The notes: a model not told the origin generated them from the sequence alone. Counted from the stretch's first letter, positions 12,650-26,240 are shown. The stretch is 64,000 bases of DNA from Fulvia fulva (GCF_020509005.1 NC_063012.1:10230001-10294000); one strand, 5' to 3'. Made by a program: numbers and translations.

Positions 12650-15600
12650 AGACAGGACGATAACCGGCGGGTTATAGTAGGTACCGGTGTCGCGCTATAA
12701 TAGGAAATTAATAAAGCTTACTAGAAAGCCTTCGAGCGAGAAGAAGGTAGTAAGATTAACTTTATAGAACTGTTCGAGTTTAAGCTCGAAGAGAACCTAG
12801 GCGGCGACCTAGACGAGGTATATCTATTACTCGATAAGGTAGAGCACATTCTTATATCTAAATACTAGAATATTATACGAGACAAACTTACGACCCTCGT
12901 ATCCTAGTACCCGAAGACTACCTACGACTTCGTACTATAGGTAGTAAATATAGCGATTACTAAAGGTAGACAACTCGATATAATAGAGCGAGCTAATAAC
13001 CTCTAGAACACCTAGTATACTACGCTATATACCGAGTATAACCGTATCTATAAGATACTACGAAGCGAGGAGGCTATAATATAGAAGATAGCCGTAGACC
13101 TAAAGAGTAAGAAGGATTACGACCTAGTAAAGTTATAAGAGGAGAAGAAGAAGGTATAGGATACCGAAGCTAAGAACTAGGCTCTATAGAAGGAGGTTAA
13201 AGATCTAAAGACTCGACTCTAAGCTACTAAAGACACTATATAGAATAGAGGCCGCTCTAGTCGCCGACCCTCCTATTTACCTCCGCGCGAGACTTTACTC
13301 GAGTAGCTAATACATAAGTATCGTAAAGCTACTAGTAGAGGCGGCGGCGGAGGCGGTAGTAACGATAATAACGGCAATAGTAATAACAACCGAGGACGTA
13401 ATAGTAATAGAAACCGTCTACGACCTAATAATAATAACGTTCGCGACTCTCGAGCGCGTAATACCCGTATATAGACTCCCCTAACCGAACTTTTAGAACG
13501 CCTATTTACTATTAACCGTACCCTAATACGCGGTATCGAGGTTAGTAAGGGCGTACCTAACCCGAAGTACTTTAAGAACAATAACGACCCTAACTTCGAC
13601 AGTTAGTATAGTAGCGTACTTCTTAAGCTAACTATAACTACTTTCCGCTCCGAGGTAGACGGCCTACGTTTTATATATAGATAGATATAGGGTGACCCTA
13701 AGAGAAGTATTAAGCTAAGGATCCCCGTACCTAGATAACGATTATTTAACGAGTTCAAGACTAGTAAAGAACTACTAGATTAGATAACGCGCTAGTACGG
13801 CACCCGTAACGAAGGAACTAAGGCTATAGTTAACATCGCTACCTATAAGTAGGAGTAGAGCGAGACCTTTATTACCTTCTACGCTCGCTACTCGAAGCTA
13901 CGTGCTTAGATAGAGTAGACCGACGAGACTAAGCTAATACTATTTCGTAACCGCCTAAACCGTAAGTACTTTATTAAGACTTTCGGCGATAGGGAAGTAG
14001 ATAGACGCTTATACAATATATAGGATATTATTAAGGAATATACGGTACTAGATAAGAGCTTCTACGAGACCGACCGACTATATCTATAGAAGGAGCGCCT
14101 ACGTAGTAACCCTAATTCGAATAATAACGGCGTATAGGGCGGTAGTAATACCGTAGGCGCCGTAGCTATTAGTACGACCGCTATAGTCGTCTAGCGACTA
14201 CTATAATACGTAGGTACGAAGAAGAAGGAGGACCTACCGGTTTACTTATAGAACCTACCTTTATTAAACCGTAAGTAGCGGGAGGACCTTGAGAAGTAGG
14301 GTAAGTACTACCGCTACCGTATAGGCTCGTACGTATTAACGAACCCCGAATACCCGATATATAGTTACGACGGCGACTACCGCCCTCTACGCCTACGAAA
14401 TAACCCTATTCTTAGCTCCCTTACTACCGACCTATAGTAATAGGGAAATGGTACGACCGCTACCTAAGCGTAGTAGATAGCGGTTAGTAACCGAACTTTC
14501 TAAGATAGAAAGAGTATAAGATTAAGAGATATAGAATATAAGAGACGGAGTATAGTAAGGCGCTTAAGATATTAGTATACGTACTAGATAAGTAATAGCT
14601 AGCTATACACCCTTATATAGTATTACCCGTAATAATATAATATAGAAAGGCTCGAGGCCTTATAGATTCTACTTCTACCTCTCTCTTTCTTAACTAGAAA
14701 TTTATACGTAAATATATAATACCCCTAATCCCTTTGACGTAGAGCCGACGACTAACACTAGGAGATAGAACGGCTACTACGCGGTAGATTATATACGCGG
14801 CCCTTATAGACGTAGTTATTGGCGGTTATTACGAGTAAATATTATACTATATTACCGACCTCGAATACGATATCGTCTTTAGCCTACTATAGCTTATAGC
14901 GTATAACCTAAACATCTTCTAGGAGATAGGCGAGGTAGTATTTAGATCGGATTACTACTTTAGTTACTATCTATAGAATAAGATATTAATAACAGTATAA
15001 TCCCTAAACTACCGCGAGAAGAAGAAGTAGGTACTAGTACGGTACGGACTAGAGCCCTTTACTAGAGAAGAAGCGAGCTTTATAGTAGGAGGGGTAGAGC
15101 TAAACGTCTTATTATATAACCTAGAAGATATAGACGATAAAGAAGTAGACTACTAAGGCGTTTCTTAACGCGCGTAGGGGATATACGCGTACCGGCCTAG
15201 GGCTAAGTACTTCTATATTATACCTACTAGGCGTAAGAGCGACGGCGGAGAGCTTAAGCTAAGTGTAATAGCTACTAATAATCTAGACCAATTCTTAAAC
15301 AAGTAGTTTAATTATAACCCGAAGGAGAAGTTACCGCCGATATACTACGATATTACGGACGCTTTCTTAGCTAAGGATTATAAAGGACTCCTACCTTACC
15401 GACTAGGCGTAGATCATAAGATTTATATTAAGCCTAATAGTCTATAAGAGCTACTATACCGTAAGCCCTACGGCCTAGCTAAGAAGGAGAACGAGGTAGT
15501 TAAGAAATAGCTAGACAAGTAAATATCTAAAGGGAAGGTACGGAAAGTAGGGTAAAAGACGAGCTAGTCTCCTATACTAGTACTAGTAGTACGTAAGCCT

Positions 15601-18600
15601 AGAGGTAGGCTACGTGTTTATATCGACTATAGAGGATTAAATACGATTACTATTAAGAACCGGAATCCGATTCCCTTAATATAAGAGACGCTTAACCGTA
15701 TATACGGTAAGAAGTACTTTACGGAGCTAGATATTATAGTAGCCTTTAACAAGTTACAGATAGCTAAAGGGTACGAGTAGTTAACGGCGTTTACGACACG
15801 ATACGGTATCTACGAGTATCTAGTGTTGCTATTCGGCTTGTATAACGGACTAGTATTGTTCTAATTATATATTAATAAGGTCTTATAAGAACACCTAGAC
15901 GACTTTATATTAGCCTACCTAGATAACGTACTTATCTTTAGTAACACCTTAGAGGAGCATATTAAACACGTACGGAAGGTTCTTACTAAGCTACGCGATA
16001 TAGGACTTATAGTAGACATCGATAAAAGCGAATTCTACTAATTGAAGGTGAAGTATCTTAGGCTAATTATAACCCCTAACGGTATCGAGATAGACCCCGA
16101 GAAACTCGAATATATTTAGATATAGGAAGCTCCTAAGAACCTAAAGGATATAGAGGTCTTCCTTAGATTTACTAACTTCTATAGGCGGTTTATCGAAGCA
16201 TTTTTGCGTATAGCTACTCCTCTTATAAACCTGACTAAGTCGGACGGACTAAGCAATCATAAGAATAGAAGGATTTAATAGTCACTAGATTACTAACGAG
16301 CCTTTAACAATTTGAAAGCTACGTTTAGTAAAGCCGGTATACTCGTATATTACGTACTAGGTAGGGAAACAGTAGTAGAGATAGATTCTTTAGATTTTAT
16401 AAACGCCGGCGTACTTTCGTAGTATAACGAGAATAGTATACTATATCCTATAGCCTTCTACTCGAAGAATTTAAGTCTATAGGAGTGTAATTATAACATC
16501 TATAACAAGGAACTATTAGCTATTATTAAGGCTTTTAAGGAATAGAGACCCGAGCTCGCCTACGAGGTAGATAATAAGGACTTATAGCTAGTCAAGATTT
16601 ATACCGACTATAAGAATCTAGAATACTTTATAATAACAAAGTAGCTAAATCGGCGACAAGCGCGTTAGGCTAAGTTCTTATTATAGTTTAACTTTAAGAT
16701 AATATACCGTCTAGGACTTTAAGATATAAAGCTAGATAGCCTAACGAGACGTAGCTAGGACCTTCCGTAGGGGGTAGACGACCCTCGGAACTAGTATTAG
16801 TATTAGACATTACTACCTCCTAAGCGATTCCTTAAGATCGCCTTACTATAGGCAATAGTAGAAGATACGCCGGAAGAAGAGGAACTAGTATAGCTAAACC
16901 CTAAAGCTAAAGAGTTTATACCTATAGAACGAGATACGCCTACTAAATAACCGGCGACGCGTAAAAGTTAGTAGGAAGCCGAACTCGAGTATCGAATGTC
17001 GACGGCGTACGTAACTAATAACGAGCTTAAGACCGCGATTAAGGACCTATAGAAAGACCGTACTCCTATACTACTATAGAGAGCGAAGATTTACCTAGTA
17101 TACTATAAAGTAGATAGCGACCTACTATATATTCGAAATTAATACGACGGCTAGAGCTTATAGGTACTAAATGACTAAGCCTTATAGACTAGGATAATTA
17201 AGATAAACTATAACGCTCTAGTAGTAGGCTATCTAGGACGAGCTCGCACTTATAAACTCGTAGTACGTAAATTCTACTAGCCTAGATTAGCGAGATCCGT
17301 ACGTAGATATACCGCGAATTACTATACCTACCGTATAATAAAATCTCTACACTCCTAGCCACTAGGATTATTATAGCCACTTCCTGTTCTAGATCGGCCT
17401 TAGAAACATATTATAGTCGACTTCGTTATTAGACTCCTAGATAGTACTCTTAACGGTATAGTCTATAATAATATTATAACCGTTACCGATAGGCTTACTA
17501 AGGAAGTCGAGCTAATCCCTATTAGCGTAATAATAGTATAGAATACGGCAAGGCTTTTCCTTAAATATATGTTCTATCGGCGCGAGTTTCCTAATACTAT
17601 TATATAAGACCGTAGTAAGTAGTAGGTTACTACCTTCTAGAAGAAACTCTATAAAATACTCCGTATAAATCGGAAGCTAAGTTCTTTATATTACCTAGAA
17701 ACTAATAGACAGTTAGAACGTACTAACTAGGCGATAGAATAGTATCTTCGTATATTTACTAATAAGGTATAGGATAACTAGGTATAATAGCTATGCCTTA
17801 CTTAGTTCGCGATTAATAATTGCCTATCTAAGACTACTAGTATATCGCCGTTCTACGCTACCTTAGGCTACAACCCTATGTTTATAGAGCGAGTTGACCT
17901 AAACGCTAGAAAGGGGGGAGGACTAACTACTCTCTAGCGACTAGATATACGATTAGTAGAAACCTTTATACGTCGAATTTACGAGCTTTATAAGCACCTT
18001 TAAGAGAATATACGAAGGTTATAAGCTCTCTAAGTAGAAGTAGCAAACCGCTACTAAAGTATTCCTCTAGACTATAAGGTAGGTAATTAGGTATATCTTA
18101 GTACTAAGAACATCCGTACGACTCGACTATCTAAGAAGCTAGATAGGAGATATACCGGCCCTTACTAGATTACGGAAGTTATACCGGCTAGACTCTCTTA
18201 TTAACTAAAACTATTAGACGCTCTAGTAGAACTTAATAACTACTTCTATACCTTACTACTATAACGAGCCGACCACCCTAATTTCCTACTACTTAAAGGG
18301 TAGTATCTAGCGCCGCTACTACCGATAACTATCGAACCTAATACTACCGAGGCTAATATAGTAGCCGACATAGTAGTAGTACCTACGTATATATACGAGG
18401 TAGAAAAGATCCTTAATATATATACCCGTAAGCGGGTAGGTAAGGTAAAGAAGGGGTATAAGCGTAAGGTAGATATATAGTATAGGGTGAAATAGGCTAG
18501 ATATTAGAACGAGGAGGATAGTAAGACCTAGTAACCTATAGATAATATACTTAAACACGTAGCCGCCGCTATTATAGACTTTTACTATAACCGGCCGGAG

Positions 18601-18900
18601 TTATCTACGCCTATAGGCTTCGTAGCTCTATCTAACTAGTCCCTACTAGCTACTAAGGTACTCGGGCTTAATACGATTAGGGTCATTCCGAAAGACACCG
18701 TTACGAATAAGTCGCCTCGAGCCTTACCTCTAATAGAATCTACTCCGTATATATTTACTACGTACCGCTATATTAGCTAGGTTACGGGAAAGCCTACTAT
18801 TATAACTAGGGTCTCCGGTCTTAACTACCGCTCTTAGCTCTATAATAGTACCGGTAGTTATACCGATACTCGAGTAAAGCCTATAGAGCCTATAATAATA
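12650..18900 (+). pseudogene. Chromovirus B copy 1 gag-pol (dead)
   Basis: Conceptual reading through stops gives Gag (about 12,700-14,560), protease region (about 14,600-15,000), reverse transcriptase with [10 protein letters not shown] (about 15,710), LFGLYNG (about 15,830) and AYLDNVLIFSNT (about 15,912), RNase H with a TDYKNLEY-like stretch (about 16,600), integrase (about 17,300-18,200, VTDRLTKE at about 17,485), and a C-terminal chromodomain at about 18,395-18,540 (EVEKIL...KVDI.Y.VKWARY). Stops replace Gln and Trp codons throughout. The 102-codon frame antisense to Gag (13,273-13,581) recurs almost unchanged in copy 2 and is a shadow. Confidence 0.85.
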
Positions 18901-19162
18901 CCTAACTTTAGTTATAATATTATACGCGAGTACTAGCCGAAGACAGACTTAGGTCTAGGGTAAGCTAGCTAACTAGGTAATATATTTCTCGAAGGAAGCC
19001 GGTCGAGGATAGTCTTAATAGAGCGAATGCGATGTTATTAGATAACGACAGGGTACTAGAGGATAATTAGGCGTTCGCGCGATTATAGAGCTCGATAGGT
19101 AAGTAGCCTTATAAGGTAGATAACGCTTAGAGGACTAAGGCGTATTTTGAGAGAGGGGGTAC

Positions 19163-19346
19163 TATTATAGGTAGCCCGCGACCCCTTACTATAGCTACGT
19201 CGGCCCGGCTAAACCGCGGACCTTTCGTATCGGGTTAGCGCGGCTTAGCTTTACTTTATAACTTCGCCGCGCCTCGCGCTCCTCTTTCGTAGCTTCGTAG
19301 AATAATAACTCTCTTATTTAGACCCTATAGTACGCGCGCCCTTATA
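19163..19346 (+). repeat. Chromovirus B copy 1, 3' LTR
   Basis: 184 bp, preceded by the polypurine tract at about 19,149-19,162. Differs from the 5' LTR at only a few positions. Confidence 0.92.
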
Positions 19347-20430
19347 ACTTACTTAACGTTTAAGGAAATCTAATAAGCGTATACGGTAGGAGACGCTATA
19401 GCGAGAGACCTTATTAAGCTATAATAAATAGACGTAGACTAAAGGTAACGGATATATAATATCTTTACTACTACGCGATTAAATCTTACTACCTACCTTA
19501 TCCGAATAATAATAGAGCTAGAGTAAGAGCTAATATACGGCTAGAATACCCTTAGAGCGAAATACTAGGCTCTTAAGGATTAGTATAGCCTAGACGATAT
19601 ACTACGTAAGCGGTAACTTACGCTTAAGTTATCTAGGTATTAGAAGGCTAGCGTACGTAGGATCGATAACTAGTACTTAGACTAGTTAGTTTTATAGACT
19701 AAGATACTTAAGTATAACTACGCCGAGTATAACGACCTTAGTAGATACTTTCTACTTACTATTTAAAAGTAGGCTCTAGCCTACGGCGCCTCTCTATATA
19801 ACGAGTAGAAGCGGGATAAAGTATTACTATAAAAGCTTAGTATTACCGTACCGGCGTATATTTACTTAAACTCGTAGGTACGTACCTAGATCCCGCGCCC
19901 GCTAACTAATTCGACTAGCGGCTTAGCGCCTATATATAACTCTCGCGCCCTCCGCGCCTCTCTTAGATAGAATATCTAAGCGACTTATACCTTACCTAAC
20001 TACGTACTTATACCTACTTATAATACTTACTAAGCGTTATCTCGAGTAGATACGTAATATCGTACTAGTAATAACTAACGGTTAATTAGTCTTTAAAACT
20101 ATCTCTAGAGAACTCTTAGTAGAGAAGGAAATAGGGCCTACTTTATTAGGGGGTACTAGTTAAAAGGAGGGAAACCGTAGTAGTAGCTACGGTAATAAGG
20201 GCCGTAGTAATAGCTACGGCGATAAGGGTAAGAATAAGAATAAGGATAATAATAGGCTAAGCGGCTACTAGAATATTACTAGCGAGCCTAAGGATACCTA
20301 TTATAAGGGCCTATTATATATAATATAATTAAACCTAGTAAGCGCCTAGTAAAGGATTAGTACTTAGAGTAGTATTAACGAGTCGAGGGCCCCTTTAGAC
20401 CCTAAGATTTACGCGTCGAATCTCGTTAAC
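19347..20430 (+). pseudogene. Gag-like pseudogene D, middle part
   Basis: A long reading frame, open apart from RIP-type stops, runs from the edge of chromovirus B copy 1 (19,352) to the copia element. It contains LNLTTYLIRIIIELE and YSLDDILRKR, then after a solo LTR (19,841-20,025) a basic Ser/Gly/Lys/Asn-rich stretch (about 20,165-20,260) followed by a Cys/His-like segment. It resembles a Ty1/copia-type Gag with a C-terminal nucleic-acid-binding region; the family assignment is tentative. Its N-terminal part lies at 44,459-44,714 on the minus strand, separated by an inversion, and its C-terminal continuation begins at 25,972, beyond the copia insertion. Confidence 0.6.
19841..20025 (+). repeat. 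Solo LTR, family G
   Basis: 185 bp beginning TATTACCGTACC and ending TTATAATA, flanked by CTTAG (19,836-19,840) and CTTAC (20,026-20,030), a 5-bp duplication with one difference. An inverted 185-bp copy lies at 27,701-27,885. It interrupts the Gag-like pseudogene D and is the product of recombination between the two LTRs of one insertion. Confidence 0.8.
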
Positions 20431-20664
20431 TATTAAATAGGTACGAGTTACGTAGTAGTAGAAGACGGCGGATCATACGAAAGACAAAGAAGGACCTAAT
20501 AGGATAGCGTATATCTATATATAGTATCGCCGGTATTAGTATAGGTAGATACTAGGTGTCCGGATGTTTACTAGCCTATAGGCTAGTAAACCCTAGTCAC
20601 GTAATCTAGTTATATAACACACCTACACCTATATGCTTGTCCTACGGCCTATATGTTCTCAACA
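20431..20664 (-). repeat. Copia E 3' LTR
   Basis: 234 bp, TATTAAATAGG...CTCAACA; the ancestral ends would be TG...CA. Preceded by TTAAC. Confidence 0.92.
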
Positions 20665-20699
20665 CTCCTACTTAGGCTATATAGTCTCCTACAATCCCT

Positions 20700-23600
20700 T
20701 TACGTAAGCTAGAGCTACCTTATAAAATTTTAGAACTACTAGCTATTAAGCGGCTTTATTAACCTGTTAGTAGCTATGTCCTTTATATAGTAGTAGTCTA
20801 CTATAATCTTCTTCTACTACTAGAGATGTCTAACATAGTTATATATAACATTAATATGCCTTGACCTTTTGTATATATAGGCATCTTTAATAAGTGTTAA
20901 AGCGGCTTAGTTGTTACCTATAAGCTTAACTAGCCTTAGCTCGTTAACAGTACCCTTGCTTGCCCTTATACTCGGCTAGAAAGAGCTCTTTCCTACTAGT
21001 TCTAGGCACCCCATTTCCCTAAGGATAGTAGCAAGAAATTGTGACTACTTTACGGCTACGTTTATAGCTATAAACTCAGCTTCTATTATTAATATTATAA
21101 TAGACTTCTGCTTCCTACTTATCTAGGACATAGGTGATCTATAAAGGAACTATACGTATCCTAGAATTAAGACTCTATCCACTTTGTCTATCGCGTAGTT
21201 AGAGTCCGAGTATCCCTAGAGATTGCCCCCTCCCTTTCTATATATAAGACCTAGGTCTAGGTACGACCGTAGGTATCGGGAGAGCTTCTTTAAAGCCTTT
21301 ATATACTACTACAAGGGATTAGTAACAAATGAGCTAATTCTTCTAAGGGGGAATGCTAAGTCTAGCCTTGTTATTGTCATTAGCTATATCTAGGTACTAT
21401 TATAGCTCTAGTAATCCTATTTGTTACACCTCTTATCTATAGGTGCCGTAGGTACTAAATGCTCGTAGCTCTCTATAGGTAAGTAGGTTAGCGTAGCCTT
21501 CTCTCTAGCTATGTTCATCTTAGCTAAGTTAGCGTAGATATAGTGTCCTTGATCAAGCTTTAAAGTGCCTTAGGACCTGTCTCTTATAATCCTTATTCTA
21601 AGGATCTTCGTAGGTTTACTAAGATCTTTAATCTTAAACACTTTTCTAAGCTTAGCCTTAAACCACTGAACATCTAATAGCTTCGGAGCTACAAAAGGTA
21701 TGTTATCTATATAGGTAAGGACTATAAGGTCTCTATCCGTATAGATAAGTAGGCATAGATCTACCTAGGACTAGGTAAATCTAATCTTCTCTAGCTTCGT
21801 AACACAGAGCTTATTCTAGTCTCTAGCTGCTTACTTAAGCCTATAAAGGCTTTGTAGGACCTTGAACACTATGTTTAGAGGTGCTTTAACTCCTAGGAGT
21901 AGGATTATATAGATGTCTTTAAGAAGGCTACTTTAGGTAAAAGCATTATTCACATCTACTAGGTGCATCTCGAGATCTCTCTTACACACTACTACTATGA
22001 ATACTCGGAGAGTATTATGTCTAATAGTAGGTGTAAAGGTCTCTTCGAAGTCAACCCTATATTTCTATAAAAACCCTCTTATAACTAGTCTTACCTTAAA
22101 CTTCTTAATAGCTCTACTAATCATTCTTTTCACATTAAAGACCTACCTAGAAGTAATTAGATTCGTACCCTTTAGCGGTACAACTGCTTCCTAGGTGTTG
22201 TTACTTACTAAGGCAATAACTTCGTTCTCGATTACCTCTCTCTATATATGTCCCTATTCGGGGTCTCCTACGGCTACCTTATAGGACTTTAGGATTAGTA
22301 CTTCCTACTAATAGGCTATGGCCTACCTAATAGTAGCAAATGTATATTCTTCTACGTCGTTTAGAATCTCCTCTACCTAGCTTATTATAGGGTCTAGATA
22401 GAACATCTAGGCAATAAGAGCCTTATAGTGTTTAGCCTTATACTCTTTAGAGTTATTATCTCCGTCTCCCCTTAACCTCTTGTTACCTATAACCTAAGGT
22501 AGCGCTAGGTGTTCGGATAGGTCGAACTGAACGACATCCTCTTTTTCTTTTATTAGAGTACCCTGATCTCTAAACTTCTAGTATTCCCTAATGTCCTTTA
22601 GGGGAGGGGGAAGTTGTATAAATAGCAGTTACTATAGTATTAATGACTTAGGTAGGTTCTATATAGATCCACCGTTATTGGCCTTCGACAGTATTAAAAC
22701 CGCCTTAATATTTTCTCCTAGTCTTCGTAACGGTGTCTCTAATAATCCCCTATCGGAAAATTTCGCCCTAAAGGGCTTTTTCCTAATAGGATTACGCTAT
22801 AGTGCTCGACTCGGCTAGTTAGTAAAGGTAATACCAAAATCTATATCTCCCCCCTTCTTATTCTTAAACTAGTCGACGTGACTATACGCTTTTATTGCTT
22901 TTATGTCGGGGTCCTAGAATAGCTATTGTTTTGTGGTGTTTTCTAAGTAGCCTATAAACACGGCTTCTTTTCCTCGGTTTATTAACTTGTCTCTCCTTAA
23001 GCCTTAAGGTTAGGCTCTTAGGTCTATATAGACTATAGCTTTATATCCCTAGACGCGGAAATGGTCGACTAACGGTACTTAGCTAGTAAAGGCTTCTTCT
23101 AGTGAAAGAGCAATACTATTAATAATCGGACTATTAGGCAGTCTATTTCTGATTATAGTCTATACTTATAAAGCTTCTAGCTAGAACTTAACTAGTATAC
23201 TAGAGTCTTTAAGTATAGCCCGGACTATATTCTTAGAGGCTTGAATTGACCTTTCTATAGGTCCATTTTGAAGAGAGTTGTAGGCATTAGTAATGTCTAT
23301 CTAAGTACTAAACTCCTTCTCCTACTCTTTTAGTAAGGCGAGAATTTCCTTTATACTATTACTACGGATCGTAGACAGAAAGTACCTTGATTACCGTTCT
23401 GCCTAGACCTTCTAATCCCGTAGGGCTATAGGAGCGTCGCTCCTAGCCTTCAAAGGGATTACCTACTTCTTCCTAGAGAAGTTGTCTACAATCTTAAGCT
23501 AATATTTATATCCTAGCCTAGAGACTGCGCCCTAAAAAGGCCTATAGATGTCAATAGAGATAAGGGCCAGCCTCTCCCCTTTCCTCTCTATAGTAGGTCC

Positions 23601-25650
23601 TTTGAACTTCCTTATGTTTATAAGGGAGCAGACCTTACAATTCTGGTATTTAGAAGGAACAGGAATAGGATCTTTCTTATTAGTGACTCTATATAGGTTT
23701 CTTAGCAGTCCCTTACTAAGGTGTGCATATCTTCTATACTATAGCTCCTACTAATCTTCGGACTTAGTATTAGCTATAGCGGTACCGTCACGTTCTTAAG
23801 AGAGTATACTAGTATACTATAGCTTAAGAATTTCCGAGATCGAGTAGATAAACGGTACTCCTCCTCGAAGTTTAGTCTAGACAACGGGTTTACTAGACAA
23901 GGATTTTAGGGTGAAACTAGGTAGTTAGATAGTAAACTATTAGCTAAACTAATTCTACGAAACAAGACTAACTCTAAGGCTAGGAACAAACAGGACATTT
24001 TCTAAGACAATTTACTTTCTAGAAGGACTACCTATTACTACACTTCCTATATATATAGCTTGTAGATAGCTACCCCTAACCTTAATCTACTTCCTCTTTC
24101 AAAGAGGCTTTAGTGTCCTAAATAGTAAATCTTAGTCAGTTATATATAATGATGTATAAGAGTTAAGTAACTACTCGGACGAGGGGTACTTACCTTTAGC
24201 TTGTATAGTAGAATAGGCAACCTTATTAACATCATCATCTTCTAATAGTATCTTAGGGTCTAATACGTCTTCCTAGGTCGTATAGGCCCTTATAGGCTTA
24301 CTAGAGGAGGCCTTTGGCTTACGGCTCTCCTTTATCTACTTTATAAGGTCCGTTATTACCTTAAGGACATTACGAAGGTTTAGTAATAATGACCTCCTAC
24401 GAGGTAGTGACGGTTGTCTCTTAGTAGGGTAGGTAACCCTAGCTAGTTTGTCCTTGTTCCTAATAGCCTACTAAGCTATAGAAAGGTGTGGGCACTTGCT
24501 TATAAAATGGTCACTACTATAGAGATAGCACGTAAGCTTGCCCTAGAAACCCTTCTTAGCGAATATAGCTGTCCCTTAATAAATTATTGATTCTTACTTC
24601 TCCCTAAGAATTACAAGAATGTCTTATAGTAAGAGATTCACCTAGGTATTAATTGTATCGCGAATTGAGCTAAATGAGTCTAGTAGAGCTACTAAGAGTT
24701 ACTAGATCTTTCTATCCTTAGTCTTAATGTCTTAGAACTAAGGCGAGATTAAAACAGCCCTCCTTATAATTAAGCTAAGCTCCTACTAGTCGTCATCTAT
24801 AGACTAGTCCTCTATTATCACGAAATTAGTATATTGCTAAAGCAAACTTCTTCTAGTAGCGAGAAGTCTTCTCTTATATTTAGCTTTAGCCTATTCCTAC
24901 AACTCCTTCGTATACCGGATCTTGTATATTATCTCTTAGTTATCTATCGACAGACAGATATACATCTTATATAGGGCCGTTATATTGTGCCGTCTGTACG
25001 ATGCCTTCCTTATCGCTTAATCTAAAGGAAGGGATGACTCCGATAATGTAGAGGGTATCGCTATAGATAGGGTTGTAGCGGGAATGTCCGTAATAATGTC
25101 TTCGAGGACCTAGTTAACCTGCTTTAATACTAGGTATATTCTTATTAGCTTGAACTATATTTCGTGGTTCTCTCTTATTAGAAGAGGTGCTACTCTCTTT
25201 CTTATAAACCTAGTCTCGTTCTCTATTTTTATAAGTTAAGAGATAGGTTAGCTGCCCTTAGGTAAAAGGATATATTCGGTCGTACGCGATCGGATCGAAG
25301 TAGGATAAACCGAACGCGAGGTTAATAGCGGAGAGGATGGCTATCCGCCGGGAAGAGGAGGAAAGTCGGTCGGTAAGGATTGTATTAGTACTAAGACACT
25401 ATAGCGTAACTCTCTTAGTAGAGGAGGTTTCTAAGACACTACGGCTCTCTTAGAATAAACAGTTAGTCGATACGAACGCGATGTCCGGAGAGCGACTCTT
25501 CTTAGTAAGCTCGCCTACTTGTCTAAGGTATTAGTATAGGCTCCCTAACTCGGAGTCTAATAGTGCCTTACTAGGCTCTTTTACGTCTTATATATACCTA
25601 TAGCACGGCTGTAGCTTCCTATATAATACGGGTACGGCCTCTAGTCTACC
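20700..25650 (-). pseudogene. Copia E gag-pol (dead)
   Basis: Minus-strand reading shows Gag with a CCHC knuckle near 24,480-24,535 (C..., SSDHFISKC, second Cys mutated to Tyr), an integrase region about 22,900-23,700, and reverse transcriptase with the YVDD-type box reading YIDN at about 21,702-21,713, then a copia RNase H region toward 21,050. The order Gag, integrase, reverse transcriptase is the copia order. Stops and D to N type changes make it inactive. Open frames on the plus strand here (21,997-22,194; 22,591-22,818; 23,548-23,754) are antisense shadows. Confidence 0.8.
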
Positions 25651-25716
25651 TTCCTTTTGTTCTAAAGAGGAATAACTCTAATATAACTTTGTCGAGGGTG
25701 AAATACCGAGTTACTA

Positions 25717-25732
25717 ACTCGGGCTTATAACC
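25717..25732 (-). other. Copia E primer-binding site (half-tRNA-Met type)
   Basis: On the minus strand the first bases after the 5' LTR read GGTTATAAGCCCGAGT. With one RIP-type G to A change this equals GGTTATGAGCCCG, the complement of the initiator-Met tRNA anticodon arm. Copia-type elements use an internal half-tRNA fragment of tRNA-iMet as primer, so this independently confirms class and orientation. Confidence 0.7.
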
Positions 25733-25966
25733 TATTAAATAGGTACGAGTTACGTAGTAGTAGAAGACGGCGGATTATACGAAAGACGAAGAAGGACCTA
25801 ATAGGATAGCGTGTATCTATATATAGTATCGCCGGTATTAGTATAGGTAGATACTAGGTATCCGGATATTTGCTAGCCTATAGGCTAGTAAAACCTAGTC
25901 ACGTGATCTAGTTACATAACACACCCACACCTATATACTTGTCCTACGGCCTATATATTCTCAACA
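25733..25966 (-). repeat. Copia E 5' LTR
   Basis: 234-bp partner of 20,431-20,664, followed by TTAAC. Differs at scattered C/T and G/A sites. Confidence 0.92.
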
Positions 25967-25971
25967 TTAAC

Positions 25972-26240
25972 CTTTAATAGTTAATTACGTAGTAGGGGTA
26001 TATAGAGGTACTACTAAGATATATATAGTTAGGAGGCGACCTTAGTAGGAAGGTAGGATTTACGAAGAATCTCTCTATAAGTATTACGGGCGAGAGTACT
26101 ATAATAGGGTCGGGTAAAGACATATATAGTTACGTAAGCTATCTAAGAGAGCGCGAGAGGCGTAAGAAGATAAAGTAGTGCGAATTAAGCTAGCGGGTAC
26201 TAGCGGCCGCTAGCGCGCGGGCGTACGGCCGACGATACTA
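25972..26240 (+). pseudogene. Gag-like pseudogene D, C-terminal continuation
   Basis: Removing copia E and one copy of TTAAC joins PKIYASNLVNL in frame with sequence continuing to about 26,240 (SRKVGFTKNLSISITGES and onward), with stops only at RIP-type positions. I do not recognise a domain in this part. Confidence 0.45.

Larger units (their letters stand above)
12119..19346 (+). mobile_element. Chromovirus B, copy 1
   Basis: Full-length 7228-bp Ty3/gypsy element with identical-length 184-bp LTRs (12,119-12,302 and 19,163-19,346). A polypurine tract GAGAGAGGGGGTAC adjoins the 3' LTR. The 5' flank is AAGAT (12,114-12,118) and the 3' flank ACTTA (19,347-19,351). These do not match each other but match the flanks of copy 2 crosswise (see findings). 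Interior contains no CA or TG at all in 15,001-15,120, showing RIP near saturation. Confidence 0.92.
20431..25966 (-). mobile_element. Ty1/copia retrotransposon E
   Basis: Complete 5536-bp element with 234-bp LTRs at 20,431-20,664 and 25,733-25,966 and a perfect 5-bp target duplication TTAAC (20,426-20,430 and 25,967-25,971). It interrupts the Gag-like pseudogene D. The minus-strand 5' LTR (right) is followed by a primer site matching the anticodon arm of tRNA-iMet, as in copia-type half-tRNA priming. Many CA and TG dinucleotides survive, unlike in the surrounding elements, so it probably arrived later or went through fewer RIP cycles. Confidence 0.92.

Noticed and set aside
13273..13581. 102-codon minus-strand open frame, repeated at 42,991-43,299
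   Set aside because: It is antisense to the Gag frame of chromovirus B in both copies; it stays open because RIP makes stops mainly in the sense frame. Its Leu/Pro/Arg repeats mirror the sense Asn/Gly/Arg codons.
18319..18558. 79-codon minus-strand open frame, hydrophobic
   Set aside because: Antisense to the chromodomain end of chromovirus B; the hydrophobicity comes from TA-rich codons.
20800..23760. Several plus-strand open frames of 65-75 codons
   Set aside because: All lie antisense to copia E pol and show no family pattern.
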